Assembly (NCBI GenBank): GCA_963921425.1
Contig: OY992832.1
Span: 32,321,475-32,385,474, forward strand
Direction: 5' to 3'
From: Dryas octopetala
Lineage: Eukaryota; Streptophyta; Magnoliopsida; Rosales; Rosaceae
DNA: 64,000 bases
In this document: positions 45,845 through 64,000 of the stretch, in pieces
Layout: every line of letters begins with the position of its first letter
Position numbering within the stretch: the first letter of the stretch is position 1
Notes under the pieces: model-generated
What the model saw: only the letters and a program-made list of their open reading frames with translations
Database searches by the model: none
Told to the model about the DNA's origin: nothing
Program-made: the position numbers and the translations under genes

Positions 45845-46442
45845 AAATGAGACTGTACAATAAAAATACTAAAAATGTAATTGTATTCTACTGAACCTAA
45901 TGCAAAAACATAAAATAAAAAAATAAAAAATAAAAAAATCTAATTCAAAGAGGAGGGCAAATGAGTCTTTATTTTCTTATTAATAAACAATTGTTGTCAT
46001 ACATGAGATTCCTAACAAAGAGATTAGGTGCCACTATTAAACAAAATAGTCATTGATAAGTCAATTTACATGAATTAAAATATTTGAAAGTAACAATTAT
46101 AAATGATAACTTTGGAAATACAAACTATAAAAATATATGGAAAACATTTAAAAATAAAAAATAAAGGAAAATGAGTGCAAACGGAGAAAATGAGAGTTTG
46201 AAAATCTGCAAATGTTGGGAGATATACTATTTGGCCATGTTAGGCGAGATATTTGATACATAAGGATGTGCATCAATGAATACAAAAGCCAATAGGTAAA
46301 TTATCATAGCAATAAAATAAATAAAATCGACCCATTTCCAACCCTCTTAATCAACTTGTCAAGAAGATATTATGAAGAAGATCCAGCTGGAGAATTACAA
46401 CTTAATCTAATTGTTAGAAAGGTATTGAGCAAGCCCCAGCAG
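45845..46442. other. Spacer downstream of the DEG protease gene
   Basis: AT-rich, no gene seen. It should hold the 3' untranslated region of the minus-strand protease gene. Confidence 0.5.
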
Positions 46443-53640
<7,198 letters not shown>

Positions 53641-53962
53641 GTCTTCTTCCTCCTCTTCCTTCTACTCGGATTCTGGTTTCTGAAACAAGAAGAAGACGCT
53701 GAGGACTGAAGAGGAGGGAAACAGAGTTAGGGCTCAAAGCCTCAAACAATTTCACCTAGTTTGGGCTTTTGAGCCCAACCTTACAATGAGCTTGGGCTTT
53801 GATTGTTGTAGTTGGGCCAGGAAAATTTTGAGTTGGGCTTCAGGCGACGGTCAAATGAAGCCTGGGCAACGAACGCAAGGCGAAGCTCCTCTCTGCAAAA
53901 TTCTTGTGTTGAGTGTAGACTGGAAGTCCTGAGGAGGATAGAGAGCAGTTGAAAAATCAACA
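53641..53962. promoter_or_regulatory. Shared divergent promoter region, DEG protease and NHX exchanger
   Basis: Only 322 bp separate the two start codons, which point away from each other. Both leaders and both promoters must fit here. CT/GA-rich leader-like sequence lies at 53641-53720 and repeated TTGGGCTT/AAGCCCAA motifs at 53760-53840, the TELO/GGGCC-like class often seen before plant housekeeping genes. No TATA box is evident. Confidence 0.7.
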
Positions 53963-56900
53963 ATGGCGGATGAACAGCAGCTGAAGCTGATGGCGATGCA
54001 GATATCTCCGGGTGATGGCCATGGGACTACACCTGGGAAGGAGCAACAGGCCGCTGGCGTTGGCATTCTTCTGCAGATCATGATGCTCGTCCTCTCCTTC
54101 GTCCTCGGCCATGTTCTTCGCCGCCACAAATTCTACTATCTTCCCGAGGCCAGCGCTTCTCTCTTGATTGGTATTTTCTTCTTCTTCTTCTTCTTCTTCT
54201 TCTTCTTCTTCTTCTTCTTGTTATGATCATTATTATTATTTCCAGGTTTAATTGTCGGCGGCCTTGCTAACATCTCTAATACCGAAACCAGCATCAGGTC
54301 CCTTCTATGCCCTATGCCATTTCTAGAAAGAGGAATTTAACAATTAAAAGTTAAAACCCCTTGTTAATAATCATCATCTTCTTTTCTTTTCCTTATGTTC
54401 CTTTTTTTTGCAGGACGTGGTTCAATTTTCATGAAGAATTCTTTTTCCTCTTCCTCTTGCCTCCTATCATATTATATCCTAACTTTTCCCTGTTTTTTTT
54501 TTTTTTTTTTTTCAAACATTTTCATTTTCGTTGCTTGCTTTAATTTACGTTAATTGGCTTGGCTGGCTCCTGTGTGTTGTTTTTCCTTGACACTTTTGTG
54601 CTCACTCAGTCCGGGTTCAGTCTCTCACCGGTGAGTTTTTCACTACTTTTGTCTCTGCATATTTGTAGCTCTGAAAGAAATGCTTGTTTTTCTTTTGCCT
54701 TGCAACCCATCTCCTTTTAATGTGCTTTTCCGTTATTTCCACCATCTTCGCAGAAACCTTTCTTCTCTAACTTTGGAGCCATTGTCACTTTTGCTATCCT
54801 AGGAACCTTTATAGCTTCAGTTGTTACTGGTGTTCTAGTGTAAGTTTTTTGTTCTGTTTTATCATTCACAAACATCTTTTCATGTTATTACAGTTTTTAC
54901 CCCCATTCTAAGGTAGATTCATTTGTACCCCCTCCTGTTGCAGTTACCTTGGTGGTCTGGTGTACCTCACGTACAGACTTCCGTTTGTGGAGTGTTTGAT
55001 GTTTGGTGCTCTTATTTCAGCAACCGATCCCGTCACTGTCTTGTCCATCTTTCAGGTGATTTTCTGCTCTACTATTACAAAAGAAATTGATGTAATATTG
55101 CTATTTAGTATATATCAAAATAATAGATGCACAAAAGTTAATACTGGTTTAGGTTTATAAAAAACTTGAGAAGACCAAGACTAGTGTTGGATATTATGGC
55201 TTTGAGACAATTTTACTTCCAAGCCAAGGAGCAAACTTGAACTATATCGACCCTTTTGCACTTTCAAGAATAGGGAAAAAAAACAAATGCATGAAAGTGA
55301 ACAATGTTAAGGCTTCCTAAGCTTACCTTTTGAGAAAAGTGGCACAATCTTGACTTCCAACTACATTTCTCATGTTCATGTGCTCACTTTTAGATGAACT
55401 TCTCATTCACTTGTTTATGATTTTGAGCAAGTGAATAGTCAATCTTCATCTCCATCTTCACATGAAGGAGAATGCATTCCAATGTGTGCCCACCTCAAAT
55501 AGATTGTGGAGCCCACCTGAATTTTGACTCAAAGTTGACCAAAATTAATTTCTAAAAACCATAATTTCTATTTAACATTTGCTTCATTTGTCACAGTTAA
55601 TTTATCACCATGCAATCAGTATTTCAGGATATGGTTTACCCTTTCAGTGAACCCATGTTGCAAAACAAACATGAAAGAGAAATATATAGAATTATTTTCA
55701 GAATCGAGAACAAACCTGTGCCTCTTCTAATATTTTTTAGGTGTTTGGATCCTGCCCTCCCCCCTCCCCGTGGAACAAAAAAAAAAAAAAAAGTATAAAG
55801 AAAAAACGCCATATGGTTTTAGGAATTGCAACCGGTCATAATTATAATCGAATTTTATCAATACAAAACCTTATGAATCTCATTGTTTGGAAATTTGTAT
55901 TCCCTATCCATTTTCAAGCATTGAGGCATTATAATTGGTTGCCCGTCGAATGTATCAGAGGTGCTAGGAACATTTCCATTCTGATGGTCCATGATTCAAA
56001 TGAATTCTGAAATTGTAGTGATGGCATTGATTACAGGAACTAGGCACAGATACGAACCTGTATGCCCTGGTGTTTGGAGAATCTGTTCTCAATGATGCGG
56101 TCAGTTTTTATTGTCATGATTTATAATCCATGTTCTTGATCTGTACATTTTTTGTCTCAAGATTGACCGTGTTTACTGGATGAAATTTTTTTGTTGTATG
56201 CTGCACAATCAATAGATGGCAATTTCCTTGTACAGGTATGTAGAGTAAATTGTTGTTGTACCTAGCAGTTATAATTTGTTTGAAGTTCAGTTCTAACTCA
56301 AGAAATTTTCTGCTATGCAGGACAATGTCCTTGGTTAGAAGTCATGCATCATCTGAACAGAACTTCTTCATGGTTGTTGTCCGGTTTCTTGAGACCTTTG
56401 TGGGTTCACTGTCTGCAGGTCAATATTTCTTATCTGTTACACTCTAATAATGAAGTATGTGACTCCTAGTTATTTTTGTTTGTGTTGGAAAGAAATTTAC
56501 TAATTTTGTGGTCTAAGGGTCAAGTTCTGTGATGTCAAATGCTGTGATACTTAGACCCTTACTTGACTCTGTTATACCTGTGTCAACATGACAGGACATA
56601 ACATGGGTAGGGCTTTGGCTATCACAAAAATTGGTTCCAAATAGGTTGATAATGGAAAAATACCTGTACCCAACACCCATATTCGAGTCCTTGTAACATG
56701 GATTTTACATGTCTCCTGGAAATACTTTGTGGTGGTCTCCTACTAAAACTTGTGTACCACAACTGCTCTTTCAAAATTTGGTGGAGGATTGATCTAGAAT
56801 CAGAATTATATCTCTTTTGTAATTTGAGGAAATTTAATAGTTTTGAAAATTCAGGTTTAGAAGAAAAAAATAAAAGTTAAAACATAAGGAAGATGAAAAT

Positions 56901-59900
56901 TGAGCTTTAAGGAGAAATTTACTTATTTGGTCATAATGGTTGCTGGAATCATGAATATACTCAACATAGTTTAAAAGTTTGTCATGATTTATAGAGCAGG
57001 ACTTGCTTGCTTTTGATTTGACACACTTAAGAATGACCGGTAAAACATTAAAATGCCCAGAGTTTGGGTGATTGGAAGAATTTTGGAAGTTAGTAGTTAT
57101 GCTGATTCCCAGGTTCAATCTTCTCCGATGGGTGGGCAACTAGTGATGTGTGCTAAATGCCCATACAATAAAATCTTATGAGATGGATGCTAATTTTATC
57201 TGCAAAGTGTGATTTGTGGCTACGTAGAGGAAGTTATGCTACATGCATTCAAGAGACTTTTGTAAAAGTAATACTTAACCATAAAGATGTTGCTATCCCC
57301 TTATTCCCTATTCCTGTTTTACTGAAATTTCTATTTATATTTGTTCGGTTGTTCTTGGAACTAAGTAGTTTGAAATCCTTAGAACTATAAGGCCTCTCTG
57401 GATTGCTTTAGTTTCTTTCACTAGAACAATGTTATCAAAGACAAGAAATTCAGAAATGAAGAGATATTCAAGGACAGGGGCCACCAATTAAAGAGATGAG
57501 AAGTTGTTTGAGACAGTTCAATTTTCTGCAAGAGGACCTAGGGCAACATGTGGGGGATTGAGTTGATTCTGAATAATAGATTGAAAAAGAGTGAAAGGAA
57601 CCCAAAGAATTAGCGCCTTATAGGAGTGGTAGAAAGGATGTCATTATTAAAAAATTATGGATAGTATGGGACTTTCTGTGCGGTTTAGTGGCTAAAAGCT
57701 ATTCATGCTTGGGAGTCCCAGTTAGTTTTAAAGAGAAGAATTCACCTTGCAGGTGGATGGGACTAATATATCTTATAGTATTTACAAAAGATGGTACTTG
57801 AGACATCAGGTACGTTGCAATACAATAAACTTGAACCAAGAGTGCTAGTGAATTTTCATATAGAAGAGTCAAGTAAAAGGGAAATTTGAAAGACGGGATG
57901 GCATTGTGGCTATTGCCAGATTACTGTCCATAATAAGATCAACCAATTTGAGGCAATGCAGGCAAAGCAAACTTTAGGCCTGTAATGGTCACTGAAAATT
58001 GTTTTCTCAACAATAATGACACTTTTTTTTGTCCTTTTTTTTTTTCTCTGAAGTTACCTAACATGAATTTCATAATTAGATGTTTCATTATGGCTGGATT
58101 TTGTTTCTTCAGTTACTAACAAGCATTGAATATTGCTCTACAGGTGTCGGAGTTGGATTTACTTCTGCTTTGATATCCTTCTTGTTCAATTACTCTTATA
58201 TTATATTTAACAATTTGCTCTTAATAAGGTTTTATTGGTTGATTGAATTGTGAAACCTTAATTATGAGAACCTCTTTAAGTATGCAGGGTTGGATATTGA
58301 CAAGTGAGTTCTACTTTTATACTATTCTTTTCCAACCTTTGTTTAATTACTATGTATTGTGGAAATAACATTCTTGTCTTGTTATCTTTCCAGTCTTCAG
58401 AACTTGGAGTGCTGTCTTTTTGTGCTTTTCCCATACTTTTCGTAAGTGATCTTCTTGACCCTTTTTTCATGCTGTGTGAACTAGTTTTGAGGTTTTTTAT
58501 ACCCTTATATGCAAATTGATGTGAAACTATTGTCTGTCTAGGTACATGCTTGCAGAAGGTCTTGGCCTCTCTGGTATTGTGTCAATATTGTTCACAGGAA
58601 TGGTAAGTGGAAGTATACAGTTTTCCTGTTTAATTACATATCTTAAGTTAAAGATTTGTCATCGAAACACTTGTCTTCCACTTTAGGTCATGAAGCACTA
58701 CACATATTCAAATTTGTCAGAAAACTCTCAACGATTTGTTTCTGCCTTTTTCCATTTGATATCATCGCTAGCAGAGACATTTGTGTAAGAGAGCTCTTCA
58801 TTGTCCTTGTCATATAAAACTAATTTAACTGTTCTTTACACATGACATCTCCACCCTTATCCTGAATGTAAACGTTTATTTGCAGATTTATATACATGGG
58901 CTTTGATATTGCCATGGAACAACATAGCTGGTCACACGTTGGATTCATTTTTTTCTCAATTGTATCCTTGCATAATTTGTCAATGGTTAAACCGTTAAAG
59001 TTTGGTGATACTCTACCAACTGAAACTTCATCTTGTTCCTTAACTTTGTGCATGATTGCCTCAGATATTTATCGTAGTTGCAAGGTATGCCTCTTGTATG
59101 TTTGATATTATGAGCCTTTGGTTACAAGCTTATTTTATTACAGTCTTAACTTCCCAATACAACTTTTAGTATTCATTTTCCATTTTATATCAACCTTACT
59201 ATAGGTCAATGTATCCTGTTGTGAAACTATTGACAAGTGTGTCCAATAATTTTGTGCAGGGCAGCTAACGTCTTTTCTTGTGGCTATTTGGTCAACTTGG
59301 TTCGACCTGCACATAGACAGATACCATTAAAACATCAAAAAGCACTTTGGTACAGTGGTAAGAAAAACATAAATTTCTGATATTTTTGAATTTCTTGATT
59401 TTTGAGAGTGTCTTATAATGAACTACGGGAATGAGTAGGACTTCGAGGGGCAATGGCTTTTGCACTCGCTCTACAATCAGTTCATGATCTTCCAGAAGGG
59501 CATGGCCAAACTATATTCACTGCAACCACTGCAATAGTTGTTCTGACGGTACACAAGCTGATTTTTCATCTTAATTTAGAATCTTCTACCAAATGTCAGT
59601 TGAATATTGAGTACCTACTTTTCCTGATAGATATGCAGGTTCATACATCTTATTTCTGATAGTCATGATTCATGAACTGAATCTGAAACACTTTGTCAAA
59701 ATATTTAATCCTAACAAGGACAAGTTGTTTGGCCAATTAGGGAAAAAAGTTGAACTCTTTTTACTCGATATTATGCTCTCTTATTTTCTTTAAAAAAAAA
59801 ATTATGCTCTCTTGTTTCTATTTCATTGTATTGGTGTCCTTGTGTGCATGTGTGTGTGTTTTTGTAAATGATTCTGCTTCAAAAGGGAGGGAAATTTTAT

Positions 59901-62244
59901 TTGAAACAAACAAATTTTTGACTAATTGCCTCTGAAGTTCTTATGAACACTGTGGAAAGTCGTGATAGAAATAAATAAATAAATGAGAATGCTAGGCTTC
60001 GACAGAATGGAATGTCTCTTGGCTCTGGGACTAGTGTGTGTTTAAATGATTCTGTTTCAAAAGGGAGTGAAATTTTGTTTGAAAGAAACAAACTCATTGA
60101 TTAATTGCCTCTGGAGATTCTTATGAAGGCTGGCCTTGTGTAGTTGTGTACAAAATGCAAAGTGATGTGATAGAAGAAAAAATTAAATGACAATGCTAGC
60201 CTCCTACAGAATGGAATGTCACTTTACCCTGAGACTTCATTCCATTCCCTACAGAAGGCCAAAAGAACTTGTTTCTTATTGGCAACTTTGTTCATCATCC
60301 TGTAGTTACATATTGAACCGACACCTAATGAAGTTTACATATTTTACACCTTGCATGCAATGGAAACAAGGAATTAGCAATATGATGTATATTAACAGTA
60401 ACTTAGATAATATATACTCAAGTATACTTGTCTTGTAAGATGCATATGATAGTGTTTGTGTGACTTAATTGTAACTTGTAACCTTCTGACCAATTCTTTA
60501 GGTGTTATTGATTGGAGGTTCAACGGGTACCATGCTGGAAGCTTTACAAGTTGTAGGTGATGGCCATGATAGTAACTTGGGTGAAGTAAGTGTTCCAGAT
60601 CCCCCTGCAAAAAAAAAAAAAAAAAGTTATGCTTATTTACTTGTTTTTTGTATTTGAGGAGCAATAAAAAAGAGAGTTCCATGTATGTTTGTGACAGTCA
60701 TGATCCAAATTTGCTACTTGAATCTACATTAATTATTCCAGAAAAGAGTAACTATCATATGTAGGCTGAATATCCATAATCCTTTGTAAATTTTCTGGAC
60801 ACAAATTATACTATTGAGAGCCCTAAGAGGATAAGAGCTGATGCGGATTATTCTTATGGTCCAGGGCTACTGCTCACTATGAATAGCCCACATTAGAGGG
60901 GTAGGGACTATATTTTCAGCCCTCACAAAAGCCATTACTTTGCTCCTGTGGCATCACAAAAGTGCCAAAGGTTTTGGTCCTTTACTTTTCTCCTGTTCTG
61001 TGTCTCTGTCACAGGGCTCAGTACCTCTATATATGTCCAGTTACAATGCTGACATGGTAGGTCTCTGTCACACAAGGGCTGTCCATGTCTTTTGTTCACT
61101 GTGTCACTCATGGCAATATTTCTTATTTCATGAACATTTCCCGTTTAGGATTCATCTAATCCTTCCCTTTTGCTCTCCTTGGTGTTTCCATTTTTGTACT
61201 TATTTTCAAAAGATACATGCAAACAAGTTATTTAGTTTCTTGTTTATATGCTTTACAAGCTCCTTTGAGAATAACGATAGGGCAACCTTGATTTGGGTAG
61301 GCTCTGTTAAAGGGGTGTTTGGTGAAAGTGGGACACATAAATAATATTTCTAATACCACATGCAGTTGGTTTATTCTCGAGAGGGTATGTCATCGTATGT
61401 ATGTTCTTGGAGTGGTTTCTAGGTAGGCTGCCTCATAGAAAGTTATACGTAAAGTTGATTGAGCTGTTGCCAGCATTGTTGGACCATGTTCTGAAATTAC
61501 ATGTAGATCACCTTTCAATTATGTGCAAAGATGTAATCATCCTACTTGCACCTGGCTGAAACAATGATTGTTTAAATATCTATATAACTGCATTTTGCTA
61601 CATTTAATATCAACTTTTCAGATTGATGGGATCACATGGTTGAATTATGATATTGATGCTACTGTCATGTTGACTGGTGATCTTGCAAGTCATCAAAGCT
61701 GACTATATTGGATATATATATATATATATATATATAATTCTGCAGAGTTTTGAAGGGAACAACGGCTATATTGCTCCATCTTATGATGAGGATGAGGAAG
61801 TGTCATCAGGAAACAGGATCAAGATGAAACTAAAGGAATTCCACAAGAGGTAAAATTTGGTTGTTATCTTCTTGGAGGAACCTGGCTTTCATTTTGATTT
61901 ATTTGCTAAGCATCTAGTTTTTCCCTCCACCCCTTTCTCTTGCAGCACGGCGTCATTCACAGCTATAGATCGAAACTACCTCACCCCATTTTTTACTAGT
62001 CAGAATGGTGATGAAGCAGAAGGGCTTGGTAAGATAGAATTTACATGGATCTATTTACTTCTAAGAGAGAGAGAATCAAGTTCATATTCATCTTTCGCCT
62101 TCTTTGCTTTATGAATCGAGTCTTTCATATATACCTGGATTTCATGATTCTGAGTTATTTTTCCCTTTTCTTTATATTTTCTTAACAGATGAGCCAACAC
62201 CGAGCTCTTCAAGAGGGGGAGGGGGTTTCCATGGTCATGGCTAA
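53963..62244 (+). CDS. NHX6: Endosomal Na+,K+/H+ exchanger, NHX5/NHX6 type, 540 aa
   Basis: I placed 22 exons: 53963-54170, 54246-54297, 54414-54473, 54606-54630, 54754-54839, 54944-55055, 56037-56099, 56216-56235, 56321-56418, 58144-58172, 58272-58303, 58394-58441, 58542-58602, 58687-58784, 58886-58961, 59065-59084, 59260-59357, 59439-59548, 60502-60585, 61746-61849, 61946-62028 and 62189-62244. They sum to 1623 bases in one frame. The protein has about a dozen membrane spans, [10 protein letters not shown] (amiloride-site motif, near 96-105), [11 protein letters not shown] (170-180), the transport motif FGESVLNDA (194-202) and [16 protein letters not shown] (from about 394). It exchanges cytosolic K+ or Na+ for lumenal H+ in Golgi, trans-Golgi and prevacuolar compartments. 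Three introns carry U12-type signals. NHX5 is the alternative name. Confidence 0.95.
54174..54220. repeat. (CTT)n microsatellite in NHX intron 1
   Basis: About 14 CTT triplets directly after the donor site of intron 1. Confidence 0.9.
54474..54605 (+). other. U12-type AT-AC intron of the NHX gene (intron 3)
   Basis: Donor ATATCCTAAC, branch site TTCCTTGAC at 54583-54591 and acceptor ending CTCAC, with the branch A 15 bases from the end. Using AT-AC restores the conserved residues IIFQSGFSL; the nearest GT-AG choices do not. Confidence 0.9.
58173..58271 (+). other. U12-type AT-AC intron of the NHX gene (intron 10)
   Basis: Donor ATATCCTTCT is almost perfect. The acceptor ends GAGAAC, with ACCTTAATT as the likely branch site about 11 bases before it. 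The join gives TSALLFKYAG, the conserved sequence. Confidence 0.9.
58962..59064 (+). other. U12-type GT-AG intron of the NHX gene (intron 15)
   Basis: Donor GTATCCTTGC and a perfect branch consensus TTCCTTAAC (59036-59044), with acceptor TCAG about 21 bases further. These are minor-spliceosome signals with GT-AG ends. Confidence 0.82.
59866..60230. repeat. Tandem duplication of about 177 bp in NHX intron 18
   Basis: The segment starting AATGATTCTGCTTCAAAAGG is repeated from about 60045 with scattered mismatches, up to the shared ACAGAATGGAATGTC. Confidence 0.8.
61711..61736. repeat. (TA)n microsatellite near the end of NHX intron 19
   Basis: About 12 TA units end some 10 bp before the exon 20 acceptor. 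Confidence 0.85.
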
Positions 62245-62571
62245 TATTCAGGGTGATATTTTGTTCAGAAATTAATATGTTGGCAGATGAAGTCAGCTTT
62301 GTATATACTTATATAGACTTGCGCCATAAAAATGGCCTCATAGGTGAAGGGCACAAATGCACAAATTGTTTTCACACTTTAGAAAATGTAGTTTGTGCAC
62401 TTGTGCATGATTTGGTGCACAGTGTACTAGCGTAATCAGGCATCTAATGAAAATAATATCTTTTAAAAATCTCATCAATGGCATTTAAAATTTTTTTATT
62501 ATTTTCATCAGATGATTTATTCTCAAAATATATATCTTTTTCTTTCCAGTTTTTAGGGAAAAATTTATGAA
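62245..62571. other. NHX 3' flank
   Basis: Expected 3' untranslated region and downstream sequence. AATAAT-like signals occur near 62450; no single poly(A) signal stands out. Confidence 0.5.
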
Positions 62572-62989
62572 AATAATATATGCTGTGGGGCAGTTGCATT
62601 TTTCGGACATATATTTTGAATTGTGTCGTTGGAGGACTAACACGTACAGTTTATGTCGTAGTGGTATGAAGGTCACTTCTTTTACAAACTCTGTCCAAAT
62701 GAGGGACATATTGTTCATTTTATATTGAGTAAAAGTTCAATTTTCTTTCTAAATTAAAAAAGATTAATACTAAAAATAAATTAAAAAATATCAAAATTAA
62801 AAATGATTAAAAACTAAAAACAAAAACAAAAAACAAAAAAGAGGGAGGATGCACAGATCCCACATTTCCACCCTTACTTCGGCGGCCCTTCCCACCATTG
62901 GCGCTCCCATGCGGTCTCTCTCTCTCTCTCTCTCCCCCCAGTGTAACCCACCAACGGATTGGTGTGGGAGGTTGATGATGGATTATAGT

Positions 62990-63027
<38 letters not shown>

Positions 63028-63335
63028 GGGGAGGATGGGGCCGCCAGGGGTGGGGTGGGGCGGGGCGGGGCGGGGCGGGATCTACGCATCTCCCTCTTCT
63101 TTCTTTTTTTATTGTTTAGTTTTAATTTTTTTTAATATGTTTTTTGTCTTTAGGTGGATTGACATTTTTGCCCTTGAAAAGAGATTACATGTGTGGCACG
63201 TGATGTATTTTAGACAGTGTTCCTGAAGGAAGTGATGGAGCGTCCTACGATGACACAGAATGCAAGTTTTAGTCCTCTAATCACACATTTAAAAATACAT
63301 TTCCGAAAATGCAACATAGCCCAAAACGTATGTCC
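62572..63335. mobile_element. Probable long-TIR DNA transposon (Mutator-like)
   Basis: About 110 bp at 62585-62700 and 63190-63330 are inverted copies with gaps (GTTGCATTTTTCGGA against GTTGCATTTTCGGAA; both contain GAGGACTAA). Between them are (CT)n and (GA)n microsatellites and a G-rich block. No matching target duplication was found, so the superfamily is a guess. Confidence 0.55.
63043..63080 (+). repeat. GGGGY repeat block with G-quadruplex potential
   Basis: Seven or more G runs of four separated by single T or C (GGGGTGGGGTGGGGCGGGG and on). Confidence 0.85.
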
Positions 63336-64000
63336 TTTCCATAAATATTTCCCCAATTTGACTTTTTCAAGTTCTGAGCTGAAATATGCTCCTACTGAAA
63401 TCCCTAAAGCACATTGTTAGGCAGGATATATATAGCATGAGATTGGACTAAACTAGTCTAATCCTATGTTTGATCCCAATATTTTTTTTACAAAAATTTC
63501 CCTTTGACCCCTGTATAAAATTAAAACTAAAAGACTAGAAATATTTTTTTAAATAAGTAAATTTTCAGCAACTCCCTCCTCACAAGTAGCGAAACAAAAT
63601 GGCCAACTACACTTACTGAAACATAAGTTTGGTAACGTAGTAAGAGTATCCATTAAATGGTAAGTACCACATAAGCTAGCCTCTCAACTGAACAAATCGA
63701 CTAGCTCATCCGTACAAATCCCTTCTGAAAGTTTAGGGAATAGAAACCCAATGTCATCAACACATGTGGCCCTTTATTCTCATATCAATCAAAAATGATA
63801 ATAAAACTATATAGCATGGCATAAAAAAACTAATGCAATTTTCGCAAGCAACAATAATTAATATCATACATATACACATAAACGTGTCCCCATAGTCAGG
63901 GTGTGAGAATCATCAACTTGGTGTCCAAGCTTAACCTTTGTGTACATCAATAACATCATTGTCCTTAACATCTTCTCTGGGTCACTAGAGATCCAGATTC
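63336..64000. other. End of window, nothing recognised
   Basis: AT-rich sequence with no open frame or element end that I can support. Confidence 0.5.

Noticed and set aside
55610..56010. Open frames in NHX intron 6
   Set aside because: No domain, and they lie entirely within an intron of a well-supported gene.

Overview
This window is plant nuclear DNA, most likely from a eudicot. Genes have many introns, spacers are AT-rich, and Copia, CACTA, hAT and Mutator-like elements are nested in each other. Three host genes look intact: a plastid-type DnaJ zinc-finger protein (33.0-35.1 kb, minus), a mitochondrial DEGP10-type serine protease (46.4-53.6 kb, minus) and an NHX5/NHX6-type endosomal Na+/H+ exchanger (54.0-62.2 kb, plus). 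The last two are head to head, 322 bp between start codons. I could splice all three from visible junctions into uninterrupted frames of about 122, 581 and 540 residues. The species cannot be named from the sequence.

Layout. 0-8.6 kb: most of a Kaonashi-like Mutator element, with a MURA-type transposase on plus and a ULP1-like C48 peptidase gene on minus, dotted with a repeated 10-mer. 9.6-16.9 kb: a CACTA element with a CAT target duplication that carries a Rab GTPase start and most of a MATE (DETOXIFICATION) transporter gene. 17.5-32.7 kb: a duplicated proteinase-inhibitor-II (Pin2) locus. Copy 1 has lost its start codon. Copy 2 is split by a dead Copia element. Between the copies lie a 1.5-kb hAT element and a 4.5-kb CACTA element holding two more hATs and an LTR-like block. 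35.8-44.2 kb: an old hAT-like region with TTF-type transposase remains, an LTR-like insert, a long foldback and a 4.9-kb tandem array of about 180-bp units. 44.3-45.8 kb: a Mutator-like element with a 9-bp target duplication and two MITEs. 62.3-64 kb: downstream sequence with a long-TIR element and a G-rich block.

How the host genes relate. The DnaJ-type protein should act in plastids, the DEG protease in mitochondria, and the exchanger in Golgi, trans-Golgi and prevacuolar membranes. They share no pathway; the only visible link is the shared DEG/NHX promoter region. The NHX gene has three introns with U12-type signals, two of them AT-AC. The features most worth a second look are the dispersed motif in the ULP1-carrying Mutator element, the gene-carrying CACTA element and the 180-bp array inside the hAT region. 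No tRNA, rRNA or CRISPR was seen.
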